Origin: Alloalcanivorax marinus
Lineage (GTDB): Bacteria; Pseudomonadota; Gammaproteobacteria; Pseudomonadales; Alcanivoracaceae
DNA: 64,000 nt
Direction: 5' to 3'
NCBI RefSeq assembly: GCF_016906305.1
Contig: NZ_JADDOL010000015.1
Coordinates: 1 to 64,000 of the forward strand
The notes under the pieces: generated by a model
Database searches by the model: none
What the model was told of the DNA's origin: nothing
Seen by the model: the letters and a program-made list of their open reading frames with translations, nothing else
Shown here: piece after piece, positions 44,901 to 56,425 of the stretch
Numbering within the stretch: position 1 is the first letter of the stretch
Layout of the letters: every line of letters starts with the position of its first letter
Translations under genes and position numbers: made by a program

Positions 44901-46628
44901 ATGCGCCGACAGCGAGGAGTTCTGGCTTTCGCGACCCCTCTGCTCATCGTCCTGATTGTTATCCTGGCGACGATGGCTATGGACGGAGCGCGCCTTTATT
45001 CCTTGCGCCAGGAAATGCAAAGCCAGGTCAACGCGGCGGCGCTTGCAGCCGCGGATTCGGCGAAAAGTTGTGGTGGCAGTTCCATCACTGCCGCAGGAAT
45101 CCGTCAGCGTGCGCTGATCGCCGCCAGGGCTCAGGGCTACGACGGCGCCGACGACGACCTTTTGATTACCGCGGGCTTGATCAAGGATGGCGAAGACAGT
45201 GGAACACTGGCATTCCATGAGACGGCCTTGATCGAGCAAACGAACGCGGTAATGGTGAGATATCAAAGAGAAGAGCCCATATCGGCATTGCTGCCCAGGG
45301 AGCTGTTGGGCGCGGTGACAATTGATGTGAACGCTGCCGCCAGAAAGGAAGTGATTGCCACGATCAGTGCGTCTGGAGGCACGGCGGGGATTGACGGGGG
45401 CTTGTTGGGTGGGTTGCTGGGCGCTGTGTTGGGGCAGCCGGGTTATACCCTTGATCCCACCAGCTTAAGTAGTCTTCGAAGTACGACGGTTAAACTTGGC
45501 AACCTGCTTCAGGTCCTGCAGGTTGATAAGGTGACCGACATTCTTCCGCTTGGTGGCGAAGATCTGGCTAATGCTTTGCGGGAGGTAGGTGGTATAACAG
45601 CACCGGTGGCCAATGTCCTGGATGACCTCGCTAGTGCTAGCGGTATTGAGGCAATTCAGGTTTCCGACATCATCAGCGTGGTGGGAGGTTCCTCCGTCCC
45701 GGAGAGCAGTGAGTTTCCACTTTATGATGTAGTCATCAGCTTGGTTCTGAATTTGGCGGAACAGCAACAGGCCGGGCCCGATGGCATTCTGGCTTTGCCT
45801 GTGAATGTGGATCTTAGTTTGCCCGCCGTGGCGGACATCAGCGCGGTGGTGGGTTTGCATGTTGGAGAGCCCTCAACCGTGGCCATAGGGCCGGCACGAC
45901 GGGGATTGGATGGTGACTGGCGTACGCGTTTCTACGCGCCTGACATTACTCTTCTTGTGGATGCCACGGTCAATGTACTTTCACTCCCTGGTGTCTCCGT
46001 GGGCGTTGCGGACATCAGTTTACCTCTGGCGGTAAATGCCGGTGGCGGTAACGGCGCCTTTACCTCCGCCCTGTGCGCACGGGGAACCGATAACGATGTT
46101 TTTATGGGGATACAACTCAACCGATCAGTCGCACGTATCGCTTCTGGCCGGATTGATCCGGCCACCGGGGCGGCGGTCACGGAGCCGGTGGAGATTGAGC
46201 TGCTGAACTTGTTGCCGTTGCTGTCCGTTCTTTCCGTGGAAGCGGAGATTGAAGGGGAAGTGCCGGGGGTCAGCGAGAATGTAATCCTGGATCCGGAATA
46301 TCCTTTGTATTGTGATGATAAGGGTTGCGCCGAGGTAGCATTCGAGGATTACGGGCAGGGCCTCTCCGGCCTGGATTTGGATATCGATGTCAGCGATACC
46401 AAACTTCTTGAGTTGCCGTTGGGTTGGCTTCTCAATCCTCTTCTTAACGGTCTCACGGGTCTTTTGGATGGTGTGGTTTCTCTGCTCGCCACGGCTTTGA
46501 TCAACCCGCTCCTGGAAACTCTTGGCCTGGGTTTGGGCAGTATGTCCGTAATGGTTTCGAACGCGAATCAGCAGAATATTCAACTGATCGAGAATGTCGC
46601 CATTGTGGAGCTGAGGGCTGAACTCTAG
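44901..46628 (+). CDS. tadG: TadG-like pilus-associated protein 1
   Basis: A 575-residue protein. The N-terminus RRQRGVLAFATPLLIVLIVILATMAMDGARL is a TadE/G-type anchor, followed by QSQVNAAALAAADSAKSCGG typical of Flp-associated DUF2134-like proteins, and a large exported domain. The ATG at 44901 comes one base after the previous stop. Most of the exported part has no family I recognise. Confidence 0.78.
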   Translation: MRRQRGVLAFATPLLIVLIVILATMAMDGARLYSLRQEMQSQVNAAALAAADSAKSCGGSSITAAGIRQRALIAARAQGYDGADDDLLITAGLIKDGEDSGTLAFHETALIEQTNAVMVRYQREEPISALLPRELLGAVTIDVNAAARKEVIATISASGGTAGIDGGLLGGLLGAVLGQPGYTLDPTSLSSLRSTTVKLGNLLQVLQVDKVTDILPLGGEDLANALREVGGITAPVANVLDDLASASGIEAIQVSDIISVVGGSSVPESSEFPLYDVVISLVLNLAEQQQAGPDGILALPVNVDLSLPAVADISAVVGLHVGEPSTVAIGPARRGLDGDWRTRFYAPDITLLVDATVNVLSLPGVSVGVADISLPLAVNAGGGNGAFTSALCARGTDNDVFMGIQLNRSVARIASGRIDPATGAAVTEPVEIELLNLLPLLSVLSVEAEIEGEVPGVSENVILDPEYPLYCDDKGCAEVAFEDYGQGLSGLDLDIDVSDTKLLELPLGWLLNPLLNGLTGLLDGVVSLLATALINPLLETLGLGLGSMSVMVSNANQQNIQLIENVAIVELRAEL

Positions 46629-46678
46629 TCGTGTGGTCGTCGGGTAACAACAAGCTTCATTTATTCAAGAGAGAAGTT

Positions 46679-48544
46679 ATGCGCAGGCAGAAGGGCGCCT
46701 TGATGGTGGTCACGCCGCTTTTGATGGTGTTGATCGTAATGCTGGGGGTGATGGCGCTGGATGGCGCCCGATTGATGTCGCTACAGAAGGAACTGCAGAG
46801 TCAGGCGAATGCCGCCGCCACGGCGGCGGCCGGTGGTGTGCAAGCTTGTGGTGGAGCGGGGCAGGCGGCGATGGTCAATGCGGCAACCGTTGCGGCCAAA
46901 GCGCAGGGCTTCGATGAAGCGGCCTCCAGCATGGCGGTGCGGACCGGGGTCGTGGAAGCAGATGGGGCGAAAGTCCTCTCCTTCAAGCCGGAAGATAATT
47001 ATCTGCTTACGAACGGCGTGTCGGTGCATATCGAGAGGCAAGAGCCGATCAGCCGGCTTTTGCCCGAAAGCGTCTTCGGCACCGTCAACTTGACCGCGGA
47101 TGCCGCGGCGCGCAAGGAGGTCTACGCGACCTTCTATACGGAATCTTTTACGGCTCAGTTATCCACCGCGGGTTCGCCGCTGCTAGAGCCCATCTTCCAG
47201 TATGTTCTTGGTGATAATCAGCTGAACTTGCGTGCGCTGTCTCTCGAACAGTTGGCGGCAACGGTGGGGGATCTCGAGGATATCGTTGGCTATATTGCGG
47301 AAGAGACCCATTTGGGGCTGGATGAGGTGCTCGGGTCGGAGGTGCCTGCCTATGTCGTCGTCGGTGCGCTCAAGGCGGTGGATGGGCTGGCCTACGATGC
47401 GGCGGGGTTACTGGATGACATTATCGCCACGCCCGGTATCGATACCAATGTGAAATTGCAGGATGTGGTGGGTGTGCTCGGTGAGAGTGCCGTGGACTCC
47501 GGTGCAAGGGTGCCGTTGCTGGAGGTGGTGTCGTCGCTGATCTTCAATCTTGCCCAACAGCCGCCTTTAAATGGCGTGATTGAGTTGAATCTTGATGGAC
47601 TCACCGGTGCGCTGGGGTTGGATGAGAACATCAAGCTGGAACTGGCCCTGGAGATCGACAACACCCCGAAGCCGGTGGTGGCGCCGGCCCGTATGATGGA
47701 GGGTGAGGACGGTCTTGAGTGGATGGGTACGGTCACGGGGGCCGATATCCGGTTGCGATTGGATATCCTGTTGGATTTGGGAGGCGCGGCATTTACGCCA
47801 TTGCGGCTACGCGTACCCATTGAGCTTTCCACGGGAGCCACTCGCGCCAAGCTGGTCGGCGCCCGTTGTGCGGCGGGAACTCAAAACGAGGTGGGCTTCG
47901 ATTTTGAGGTGGAACGCAGTGCGCTGACCCTGAGTACCATGAAGGGCGACGGTTACAATGGTATTGAAGTATTGCTGCTCGGTGCCGAGGAACCACCGGA
48001 TGATATTTGCTTTCCCGCGATTGCTGACTGGGCCTGCCCGGTGGAGAGGGAAGGAGTGAATTGGAATTATAAGTACAGCGGGTTGTTGGGGGAGGATTAC
48101 GGGGACTGTTGTTACCCGCCGATTGAGGCCTGTGGTCGCGGTCTGCTGGATGTGCAGATCGATTCCTCGCCGGTTACCGGTCGGTCAGTGGTGAGCACGC
48201 CTTTGTATTTCGACGACTTGCCTCTGAATCAGTTTGACGCGCAGACCAAGGAAGTGCGTGGCGACACCGGTGACGTGCTGGCCAGCAGCGTTAATGGGCT
48301 ACTGGAAGGCATCGAGGTTACTCACGCCAGCCTGGCTTGCTTGCCTTTGGGGGATGCCCTGAATTTCACGCTGGATGTTCTGCGTCCGGCCATCAACGGC
48401 GTGCTGGAACCCCTCTCGCAATACCTGATCGGGCCTTTGCTGCAAACGCTGGGCGTCGATCTGGCTACGGCTCAAGTGCATGTTATCGCCGCGGATCAGC
48501 CGGCCGTGGAGCTACTCGAATACTGCGGCCCGGACGGCTGTTGA
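46679..48544 (+). CDS. tadG: TadG-like pilus-associated protein 2, paralogue of the preceding gene
   Basis: A 621-residue protein of the same layout: RRQKGALMVVTPLLMVLIVM anchor, then QSQANAAATAAAGGVQACGG. It shares EPISRLLPES/EPISALLPRE and AAARKEV with gene 1 at the same positions, so the two arose by tandem duplication. It has an extra Cys-rich block (DICFPAIADWACP, CCYPPIEACG) absent from gene 1. AGAGAGAAG precedes the ATG. Confidence 0.78.
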   Translation: MRRQKGALMVVTPLLMVLIVMLGVMALDGARLMSLQKELQSQANAAATAAAGGVQACGGAGQAAMVNAATVAAKAQGFDEAASSMAVRTGVVEADGAKVLSFKPEDNYLLTNGVSVHIERQEPISRLLPESVFGTVNLTADAAARKEVYATFYTESFTAQLSTAGSPLLEPIFQYVLGDNQLNLRALSLEQLAATVGDLEDIVGYIAEETHLGLDEVLGSEVPAYVVVGALKAVDGLAYDAAGLLDDIIATPGIDTNVKLQDVVGVLGESAVDSGARVPLLEVVSSLIFNLAQQPPLNGVIELNLDGLTGALGLDENIKLELALEIDNTPKPVVAPARMMEGEDGLEWMGTVTGADIRLRLDILLDLGGAAFTPLRLRVPIELSTGATRAKLVGARCAAGTQNEVGFDFEVERSALTLSTMKGDGYNGIEVLLLGAEEPPDDICFPAIADWACPVEREGVNWNYKYSGLLGEDYGDCCYPPIEACGRGLLDVQIDSSPVTGRSVVSTPLYFDDLPLNQFDAQTKEVRGDTGDVLASSVNGLLEGIEVTHASLACLPLGDALNFTLDVLRPAINGVLEPLSQYLIGPLLQTLGVDLATAQVHVIAADQPAVELLEYCGPDGC

Positions 48545-48565
48545 GCCGACCGGGCCGCTTTCGGA

Positions 48566-49768
48566 TCAGGCGCGGGCCGGGGTGACCCGGTAGCCTTTCA
48601 GCGTGCGCACGAAATCCTGCAGGGCGTGGATGCCGGAGGCTTCCGCGTCGCGGCACCATTGCGCCAGGGAGTCGAGCATTTCCGCCGAGCTGTGGCTGGT
48701 CTGGCTCCAGATTTCCTGCAGGCGCAGGCGATAATCGTAGATGGTGGCCAGGGTGGCGTTGTGTTCGGTGAGCGTGCTCAGCCGCTTGGTGTGGCGCACC
48801 TTGAAGAAGCGCTGGTCGCGGTGCAGCAGGGCGGCGGCGCGGTTGTAGAGGCCACGGGTGGCGTCGCAGGCGCGGGCCTTTTCCTGCTCGAACACGGGTT
48901 TGATCACTTCGCGGCGGTAGTGAGCCATCACCTGGAAGCGGTGCTGCACCAGGGCGCGCAGGGTGTCCAGGTCCACGGTGTGCTTGTCGCGGGCGACCAC
49001 CGGCTTGGGCGCCACCTTTTTCACCTTGGCCAGCCGCAGCACCTCGAAGGTGCGGATCCAGGCCCAGCCCAGGTCGAACTCGAAGCGCCGCACGGAGAGC
49101 TTGGCGGAGTTCGGGTAGGTGTGGTGGTTGTTGTGCAGCTCCTCGCCGCCGATCAGGATGCCCCAGGGCAGCACGTTGCGGGAGGCGTCGCTGCATTCGA
49201 AGTTGCGGTAGCCCCAGTAGTGGCCGATGCCGTTGATGATGCCGGCGGCGGTGATCGGAATCCACATCATCTGCACGGCCCAGACGGTGATGCCGGCTAC
49301 GCCGAACAGGGCCACATTGATCAGCCCCATGAGGGTGATGCCGAGCACGCTGTACTTCTGGTAGAGGTTGCGTTCGAGCCAGTCGTCCGGACAGCCGCCG
49401 CCGTATTTGTCCAGGGTTTCCTGGTTGACGGCTTCCGCCTGGTAGAGCTCGGCGCCTTCCCGCAGCACCTTGCGCAGGCCCAGGACCTGCGGGCTGTGCG
49501 GGTCTTCCTCGCCGTCGCAGCGAGCGTGGTGCTTGCGGTGGATAGCGGTCCAGGCGCGGGTGCCCATGCCGGTGGTCATCCACAGCCAGAACCGGAAGAA
49601 GTGCTTCAGGGCCGGATGCAGGTCCAGAGCGCGGTGGGCGGAATAGCGGTGCAGGTACACGGTCACGCTGACGATGGTTACGTGGGTCAGCGCCAGGGTG
49701 ATCAGCACCAGGGTCCAGGGGCCGGGCGAGAGCAGGCCGCCGGAAAGGAAGTTAAGTACGTCGTTCAT
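48566..49768 (-). CDS. Acyl-CoA/fatty-acid delta-9 desaturase
   Basis: A 400-residue membrane di-iron desaturase. The three His boxes are HRYSAH, HRKHH and HNNHH, with hydrophobic segments between. It makes unsaturated fatty acids for membranes. The C-terminal 100 residues are soluble and helical. It is convergent with the pilus operon. Confidence 0.92.
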   Translation of the reverse strand: MNDVLNFLSGGLLSPGPWTLVLITLALTHVTIVSVTVYLHRYSAHRALDLHPALKHFFRFWLWMTTGMGTRAWTAIHRKHHARCDGEEDPHSPQVLGLRKVLREGAELYQAEAVNQETLDKYGGGCPDDWLERNLYQKYSVLGITLMGLINVALFGVAGITVWAVQMMWIPITAAGIINGIGHYWGYRNFECSDASRNVLPWGILIGGEELHNNHHTYPNSAKLSVRRFEFDLGWAWIRTFEVLRLAKVKKVAPKPVVARDKHTVDLDTLRALVQHRFQVMAHYRREVIKPVFEQEKARACDATRGLYNRAAALLHRDQRFFKVRHTKRLSTLTEHNATLATIYDYRLRLQEIWSQTSHSSAEMLDSLAQWCRDAEASGIHALQDFVRTLKGYRVTPARA

Positions 49769-49791
49769 GGGGATGCGTATCGTTGTGGTGA

Positions 49792-51756
<1,965 letters not shown>

Positions 51757-51854
51757 GGTGTCTCCGTGTTCCGTGTCCACTACAATGCGCACTCATACTA
51801 ATGTGCCCGGCGGGTGCATGCACTCGCCCGCGACCCCGGATGCCTTGCCCGACC

Positions 51855-52664
51855 ATGCCTGAACTGCCCGAAGTGGAAACCACCCGGCGCGGCATCGAGC
51901 CCTATGTGGCCGGCCGCGTGCTGACCGCCGTCACCGTTCGTGAACCGCGCCTGCGCTGGCCGGTGGACGCCCGGGTGGGCGACCTGCGTGACCGCCCGAT
52001 CCGTGCCCTGCGACGCCGCGCCAAGTACCTTTTGATGGATCTGGGCGATCTGGAACTGGGCATCCATCTGGGCATGTCCGGCACCCTGCGGGTGGTCGAA
52101 GGGGACACGCCCCTGCGCAAACACGACCATGTGGATCTGCACCTGGATTCCGGCCGGCTGCTGCGGTTCAACGACCCGCGCCGGTTCGGCGCGGTGCTCT
52201 ATCTGGGCGAAGGGCTGAGTCACCCGCTGCTGGCCAATCTGGGCCCGGAACCCCTGGAGGACGCCTTCGACGGCGACTGGCTGTACGCCCGCAGCCGGGG
52301 CCGCAAGGTGTCGGTGAAGAGCTTTATCATGGACAACGCCACGGTGGTCGGGGTGGGCAACATCTACGCCCAGGAAAGCCTGTTCCTGGCCGGTATCCAT
52401 CCGTCCCGCCCGGCCGGTCGCATCAGCCTGGCCCGCTACCAGCGCCTGGCCCTGTCGATTCGCGCGGTGCTGGCCAAGGCCATCGAGGCCGGCGGCACCA
52501 CCCTGCGGGACTTCACCCGCGCCGACGGTCAGCCGGGCTACTTCGCCCAGCAACTGCGGGTTTACGGCCGGGCCGGGCAGCCCTGCCCGCAGTGCGGCGC
52601 CCCGTTGCGCGGCGGCCGCCACGGCCAGCGCAGCACCGTGTTCTGCGCCGCCTGCCAGCGCTAG
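51855..52664 (+). CDS. mutM: Formamidopyrimidine-DNA glycosylase
   Basis: A 269-residue DNA repair enzyme for oxidised guanine. The catalytic N-terminus [12 protein letters not shown], the H2TH region and the C-terminal zinc finger CPQCGAPLR...CAAC are all present. The ATG at 51855 is required because Pro2 is the catalytic residue. Confidence 0.97.
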   Translation: MPELPEVETTRRGIEPYVAGRVLTAVTVREPRLRWPVDARVGDLRDRPIRALRRRAKYLLMDLGDLELGIHLGMSGTLRVVEGDTPLRKHDHVDLHLDSGRLLRFNDPRRFGAVLYLGEGLSHPLLANLGPEPLEDAFDGDWLYARSRGRKVSVKSFIMDNATVVGVGNIYAQESLFLAGIHPSRPAGRISLARYQRLALSIRAVLAKAIEAGGTTLRDFTRADGQPGYFAQQLRVYGRAGQPCPQCGAPLRGGRHGQRSTVFCAACQR

Positions 52665-52858
52665 GGCGTCGTATTGCCGCTCTCATGACAAAGCTGTAGA
52701 TTGTGAAGTGCATGTCGGAAGAAAAATGTCTTAGAAACGACAATAGGTTGGGAACGAAAACAACCGTATTACATTAACAAGCCTCCGGTGGACGCCATTG
52801 GCGTGCCGGGGCCCATCGGCGATGCCCATCGACGATGCAGAGCAAGAGGGGAACCACC

Positions 52859-53212
52859 ATGAAGCGAGCTTTGCGCCTGGTCGCCGCCACCGCCCTCGCC
52901 TCGACGTTGTCGCTCGGCGGGCCGGCTCAGGCCCGTGAGATGGAGATGGACGGCGCCCGCCCGTCGGCGCTGGCCATGTTCGGCGATGCCTTGATCGTAC
53001 GCCCGGTGATGACCGTGGCCACCGTGGGCGCCGCCGCCGTCTGGCTGGTGACGCTGCCGTTCAGCGCGATCGGCGGTAATACCGGCGAGGCCGCCGAGAC
53101 CCTGGTGAAGGACCCCGCCGCCACCGCCTTCGTGCGCTGCCTGGGCTGTACCCCACGGCAACACGAACGTCTGCGCGCCGAGAAACGGGTGGCGCAAGCC
53201 AACGACGAGTAA
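52859..53212 (+). CDS. Small exported membrane protein of unknown function
   Basis: A 117-residue protein with a signal peptide (start KRALRLVAATALASTLSLGGPAQA), a membrane segment VMTVATVGAAAVWLVTLPFSAI and a C-terminal FVRCLGCTPRQ. The ATG at 52859 has GAGGGGA upstream. It is preceded by about 195 AT-rich bases that probably carry its promoter, and followed by a strong terminator. Confidence 0.75.
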   Translation: MKRALRLVAATALASTLSLGGPAQAREMEMDGARPSALAMFGDALIVRPVMTVATVGAAAVWLVTLPFSAIGGNTGEAAETLVKDPAATAFVRCLGCTPRQHERLRAEKRVAQANDE

Positions 53213-53248
53213 TCCGACCGCGCCTTCAGCCGCGATCCACCCGGATCA

Positions 53249-53286
53249 AAAAAGCCCCGCCTTGCTTCCGCAAGGCGGGGCTTTTT
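53249..53286. terminator. Bidirectional Rho-independent terminator
   Basis: AAAAAGCCCCGCCTTGC (53249-53265) is exactly inverted at 53270-53286 with a four-base loop. A and T runs flank both sides, so it can end the rightward small gene and the leftward efflux operon. Confidence 0.92.
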
Positions 53287-53327
53287 CATGGTGGTGGAAC
53301 CAGGGCGGGCCGGGCCCGCCGTTCCGG

Positions 53328-56300
53328 TCAGTGGGTCACCGCCCCGTGTTCGCCGTCGTCGTGGCCTTCGTCGCGGCCCAGCAGCATGTACATGGCCGGC
53401 ACCACGAACAGGGTGAACAGGGTACCGATGGTCATGCCGGCGGCCACCACCAGGCCGATGGCGAAGCGGGCGCCGCCGCCGGGGCCACTGGCGATCAGCA
53501 GCGGTACCATGGCCAGCACCAGCGCCGCGGTGGTCATCAGCACCGGCCGCAGCCGCACGGCGGCGGCGTGTTCGATGGCGCGGCGCTTGCTCATGCCCTC
53601 GTCCTGCATCTTGTTGGCGAACTCCACGATCAGGATCCCGTGTTTCGATATCACGCCGATCAGGGTCACCAGGCCCACCTGGGTGTAGATGTTCAGGGTG
53701 GTCAGGCCCAGGCTCACGAAGATCATGGCCCCGCACACCGACATGGGCACGGTGATCAGCATGATGATCGGGTCACGCCAGGACTCGAACTGGGCGGCCA
53801 GCACCAGATAGATCACGATCAGCGCGAAGAAGAAGGTAATGATCAGGTCGCTGCCTTCTTTCTTGAACTGACGGGACTGGCCGGAATAATCCACCGAGTA
53901 GCCCGGCGGCAGGGTTTCCGCCGCGGCCCGTTCCAGCGTGCCGAGCGCCTCGCCCAGGGTGACGCCGGGCCGTTGTACCCCGGAGATGGTCACCGCGTTC
54001 AGCTGTTGGAAGCGCTTCAGCTGCTGGGGCTGCACGGTTTCCTCCAGGCTGATCACCGTGGCCAGCGGCACCAGGTCACCGGCGCCGGTGCGCACGTAAT
54101 ACTGCTTGAGCTGCTCCGGCGTCAGCCGGCCGCTGCGCTCCACCTGGGGAATCACCTTGTAGGAGCGGTTCTCCAGGGAGAAGCGGTTGGCGTAGCCGCC
54201 GGCCAGCATGGCGCCCATTTCCTGGGCCAGCTGCTGCATGGTGATGCCCAGGCTGGCGGCCTTCTCCCGGTCGATGACGATGTTGTAGCGCGGCTTGTCG
54301 ATCTTCAGGTCCGAGTCCATGAAGATGAACTTGTTGCTGGCCCGGGCCTTGGCCAGCACCTCGTTGGCGAACTCCTGCAGGTTCTCGGTGGGCTCGGTGG
54401 TGCCGATCACGAACTCCACCGGCAGCATGCCGCCGGCGGTGGGCAGGGAGGGCGGCACGAACGAGGCCACCTGCAGGCCGGCGATGCTGTTGATCTTCTC
54501 GGACAGCTCGGTGTTGGCTTCCGCGGTGGTCTGGTCGCGCTCGTTCCAGCTTTTCAGCACGAAGCCGGCCAGCGCCGTGTTGGACGCGGCGGTGCCGGCA
54601 CCGCCGCCGATGCCGTTGAGCAGAAACACATTGCCCACCGAGGGCATGCTGTCGGCAATCTGATTGAACTCCCGGGTAAAGGGCTCCAGATAATCCAGCG
54701 TCACGTAGGGGTCGGCGGTGGACGAGGTCAGCACGAAGCCCTGGTCCTCCGCCGGCTCCAGCTCACTGGGCGAAGTGACGAACAGGAAGTAGCAGGACAC
54801 CAGGATCACCAGGCCGAACACATAGATCACCGGCCGGTCGTTGAGGGCGCCGTGCAGGCGCCGCTCGTAGCCTCTCTCCAGCTTCTCGAAGTTGCGGTTC
54901 AGCCACCGTTCGAAGCGGTGGCCTTCCCGGTTCGGGTCGTGGGGCTTGAGGATCTTGGCGGCCATCATCGGCGACAGGGTCAGCGCCACGATGCCGGAGA
55001 GCAGCACGGCGCCGGCCAGGGAGAAGGCGAACTCCACGAACAGGGTACCGGTGAGCCCGCCCATGAAACCGATGGGCAGGTACACCGCCACCAGCGTGGT
55101 GGTCATCGCCACCACCGGCCAGGCCAGTTCCCGGGCCCCCTTGATGGCGGCGTCGAACGGTGACAGGCCCTCCTCCACGTGCCGGTGCACGTTCTCCAGC
55201 ACGATGATGGCGTCGTCCACCACGATGCCGATGGCGAGCACCATGGCCAGCAGAGTCAGCAGGTTGATGGAAAAGCCCATCAACAGCATCAGGAACAGGG
55301 CGCCCACCATGGACAGTGGCACCGCGATGGCCGGGATCAACACCGAGCGCAGAGAGCCCAGGAACAGGTAGATCACCAGGATCACGATCAGCACCGCTTC
55401 CACCAGGGTCTTCACCACCTCGTCGATGGAGTCCTGGATGTACTCGGTGCCGTCGTAGGGAATGTCGCCGCTCATGCCTTCCGGCAGCTGCGGGAAGATC
55501 TGGTTCTCCAGGACCTTGCGCACTTCCGCGATCACGTCCAGGGCGTTGGCGTCGGTGGCCACTTCCACGCCGATAAAGGTGGCCTGCTTGCCGTTGAAGG
55601 TCACCGACGACTGATAGGACTCCGAGCCCAGCTCCACGTCCGCCACGTCGCCGAGGCGGACGATGGCGTTGCCTTCGGAACGGATGATCAGACGCTCGAA
55701 CTGCTCCGCGGAGTTCAGATCGGTGCCGGCCTTCAGGTCCAGGGCCACGTTGGTGCCCTTGGTGCTGCCCACCGCGGCCAGCACGTTCTGCTGTTGCAGG
55801 GCGCCGTACACGTCCGAGGGCGTCACGCCCAGGGCGGCCATGCGCTCCGCCTTGAGCCAGGCGCGCATGGCGAAGGTGCGGTCGCCGAGCACGCGGGCGC
55901 GCTGCACGCCGGGAATGGTGGCCAGCTTGGGCTGCACCTCGCGGACGATGTAATCGGTGATCTGGTTGTTGTCGAGAATCTCCGAGGAGAACGACAGGTA
56001 CATGGAGGCGATGTCCTCGCCCACCGCCAGTTCGATGGTCGGGTCCTCGGACTCCTGCGGCAGCTCGCTGCGCATCTTGTTGACCTTGGCCACGATCTGC
56101 GTGAGCGCCTCGTTGGGGTCGGCGCCCAGGCGGATGTAGGCCTGGATCGAGGACGCGCCCTGCAGCGAGGTGGAGACCAGATAATCGATGCCCTCGGCGG
56201 AGGCGATTTCCTGTTCCAGGGGCGTGGTGATAAAGCCCTGGATCAGGTCCGCGTCGGCGCCGGTGTAGACCGTGGTCACGGTGACCACGGCGTTTTCCAT

Positions 56301-56417
56301 TTCCGGATACTGGCGCACGTTCAGCTCCGTGGCGGCGCGCAGGCCGAGCAGGAAGATGAACAGGCTGACCACGCTGGCCAGCACCGGTTTATTGATGAAA
56401 ATATCCGTGAATTTCAT
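53328..56417 (-). CDS. RND (HAE1) multidrug efflux transporter
   Basis: A 1029-residue inner-membrane RND pump. The N-terminus TDIFINKPVLASVVSLFIF, the proton-relay segment MVLAIGIVVDDAIIVLENV and 12 predicted membrane spans with two large periplasmic loops are typical. It lies eight bases after its adaptor gene; no outer-membrane channel gene is adjacent. The substrate is unknown. Confidence 0.94.
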   Translation of the reverse strand: MKFTDIFINKPVLASVVSLFIFLLGLRAATELNVRQYPEMENAVVTVTTVYTGADADLIQGFITTPLEQEIASAEGIDYLVSTSLQGASSIQAYIRLGADPNEALTQIVAKVNKMRSELPQESEDPTIELAVGEDIASMYLSFSSEILDNNQITDYIVREVQPKLATIPGVQRARVLGDRTFAMRAWLKAERMAALGVTPSDVYGALQQQNVLAAVGSTKGTNVALDLKAGTDLNSAEQFERLIIRSEGNAIVRLGDVADVELGSESYQSSVTFNGKQATFIGVEVATDANALDVIAEVRKVLENQIFPQLPEGMSGDIPYDGTEYIQDSIDEVVKTLVEAVLIVILVIYLFLGSLRSVLIPAIAVPLSMVGALFLMLLMGFSINLLTLLAMVLAIGIVVDDAIIVLENVHRHVEEGLSPFDAAIKGARELAWPVVAMTTTLVAVYLPIGFMGGLTGTLFVEFAFSLAGAVLLSGIVALTLSPMMAAKILKPHDPNREGHRFERWLNRNFEKLERGYERRLHGALNDRPVIYVFGLVILVSCYFLFVTSPSELEPAEDQGFVLTSSTADPYVTLDYLEPFTREFNQIADSMPSVGNVFLLNGIGGGAGTAASNTALAGFVLKSWNERDQTTAEANTELSEKINSIAGLQVASFVPPSLPTAGGMLPVEFVIGTTEPTENLQEFANEVLAKARASNKFIFMDSDLKIDKPRYNIVIDREKAASLGITMQQLAQEMGAMLAGGYANRFSLENRSYKVIPQVERSGRLTPEQLKQYYVRTGAGDLVPLATVISLEETVQPQQLKRFQQLNAVTISGVQRPGVTLGEALGTLERAAAETLPPGYSVDYSGQSRQFKKEGSDLIITFFFALIVIYLVLAAQFESWRDPIIMLITVPMSVCGAMIFVSLGLTTLNIYTQVGLVTLIGVISKHGILIVEFANKMQDEGMSKRRAIEHAAAVRLRPVLMTTAALVLAMVPLLIASGPGGGARFAIGLVVAAGMTIGTLFTLFVVPAMYMLLGRDEGHDDGEHGAVTH

Positions 56418-56425
56418 GGGTGGCC

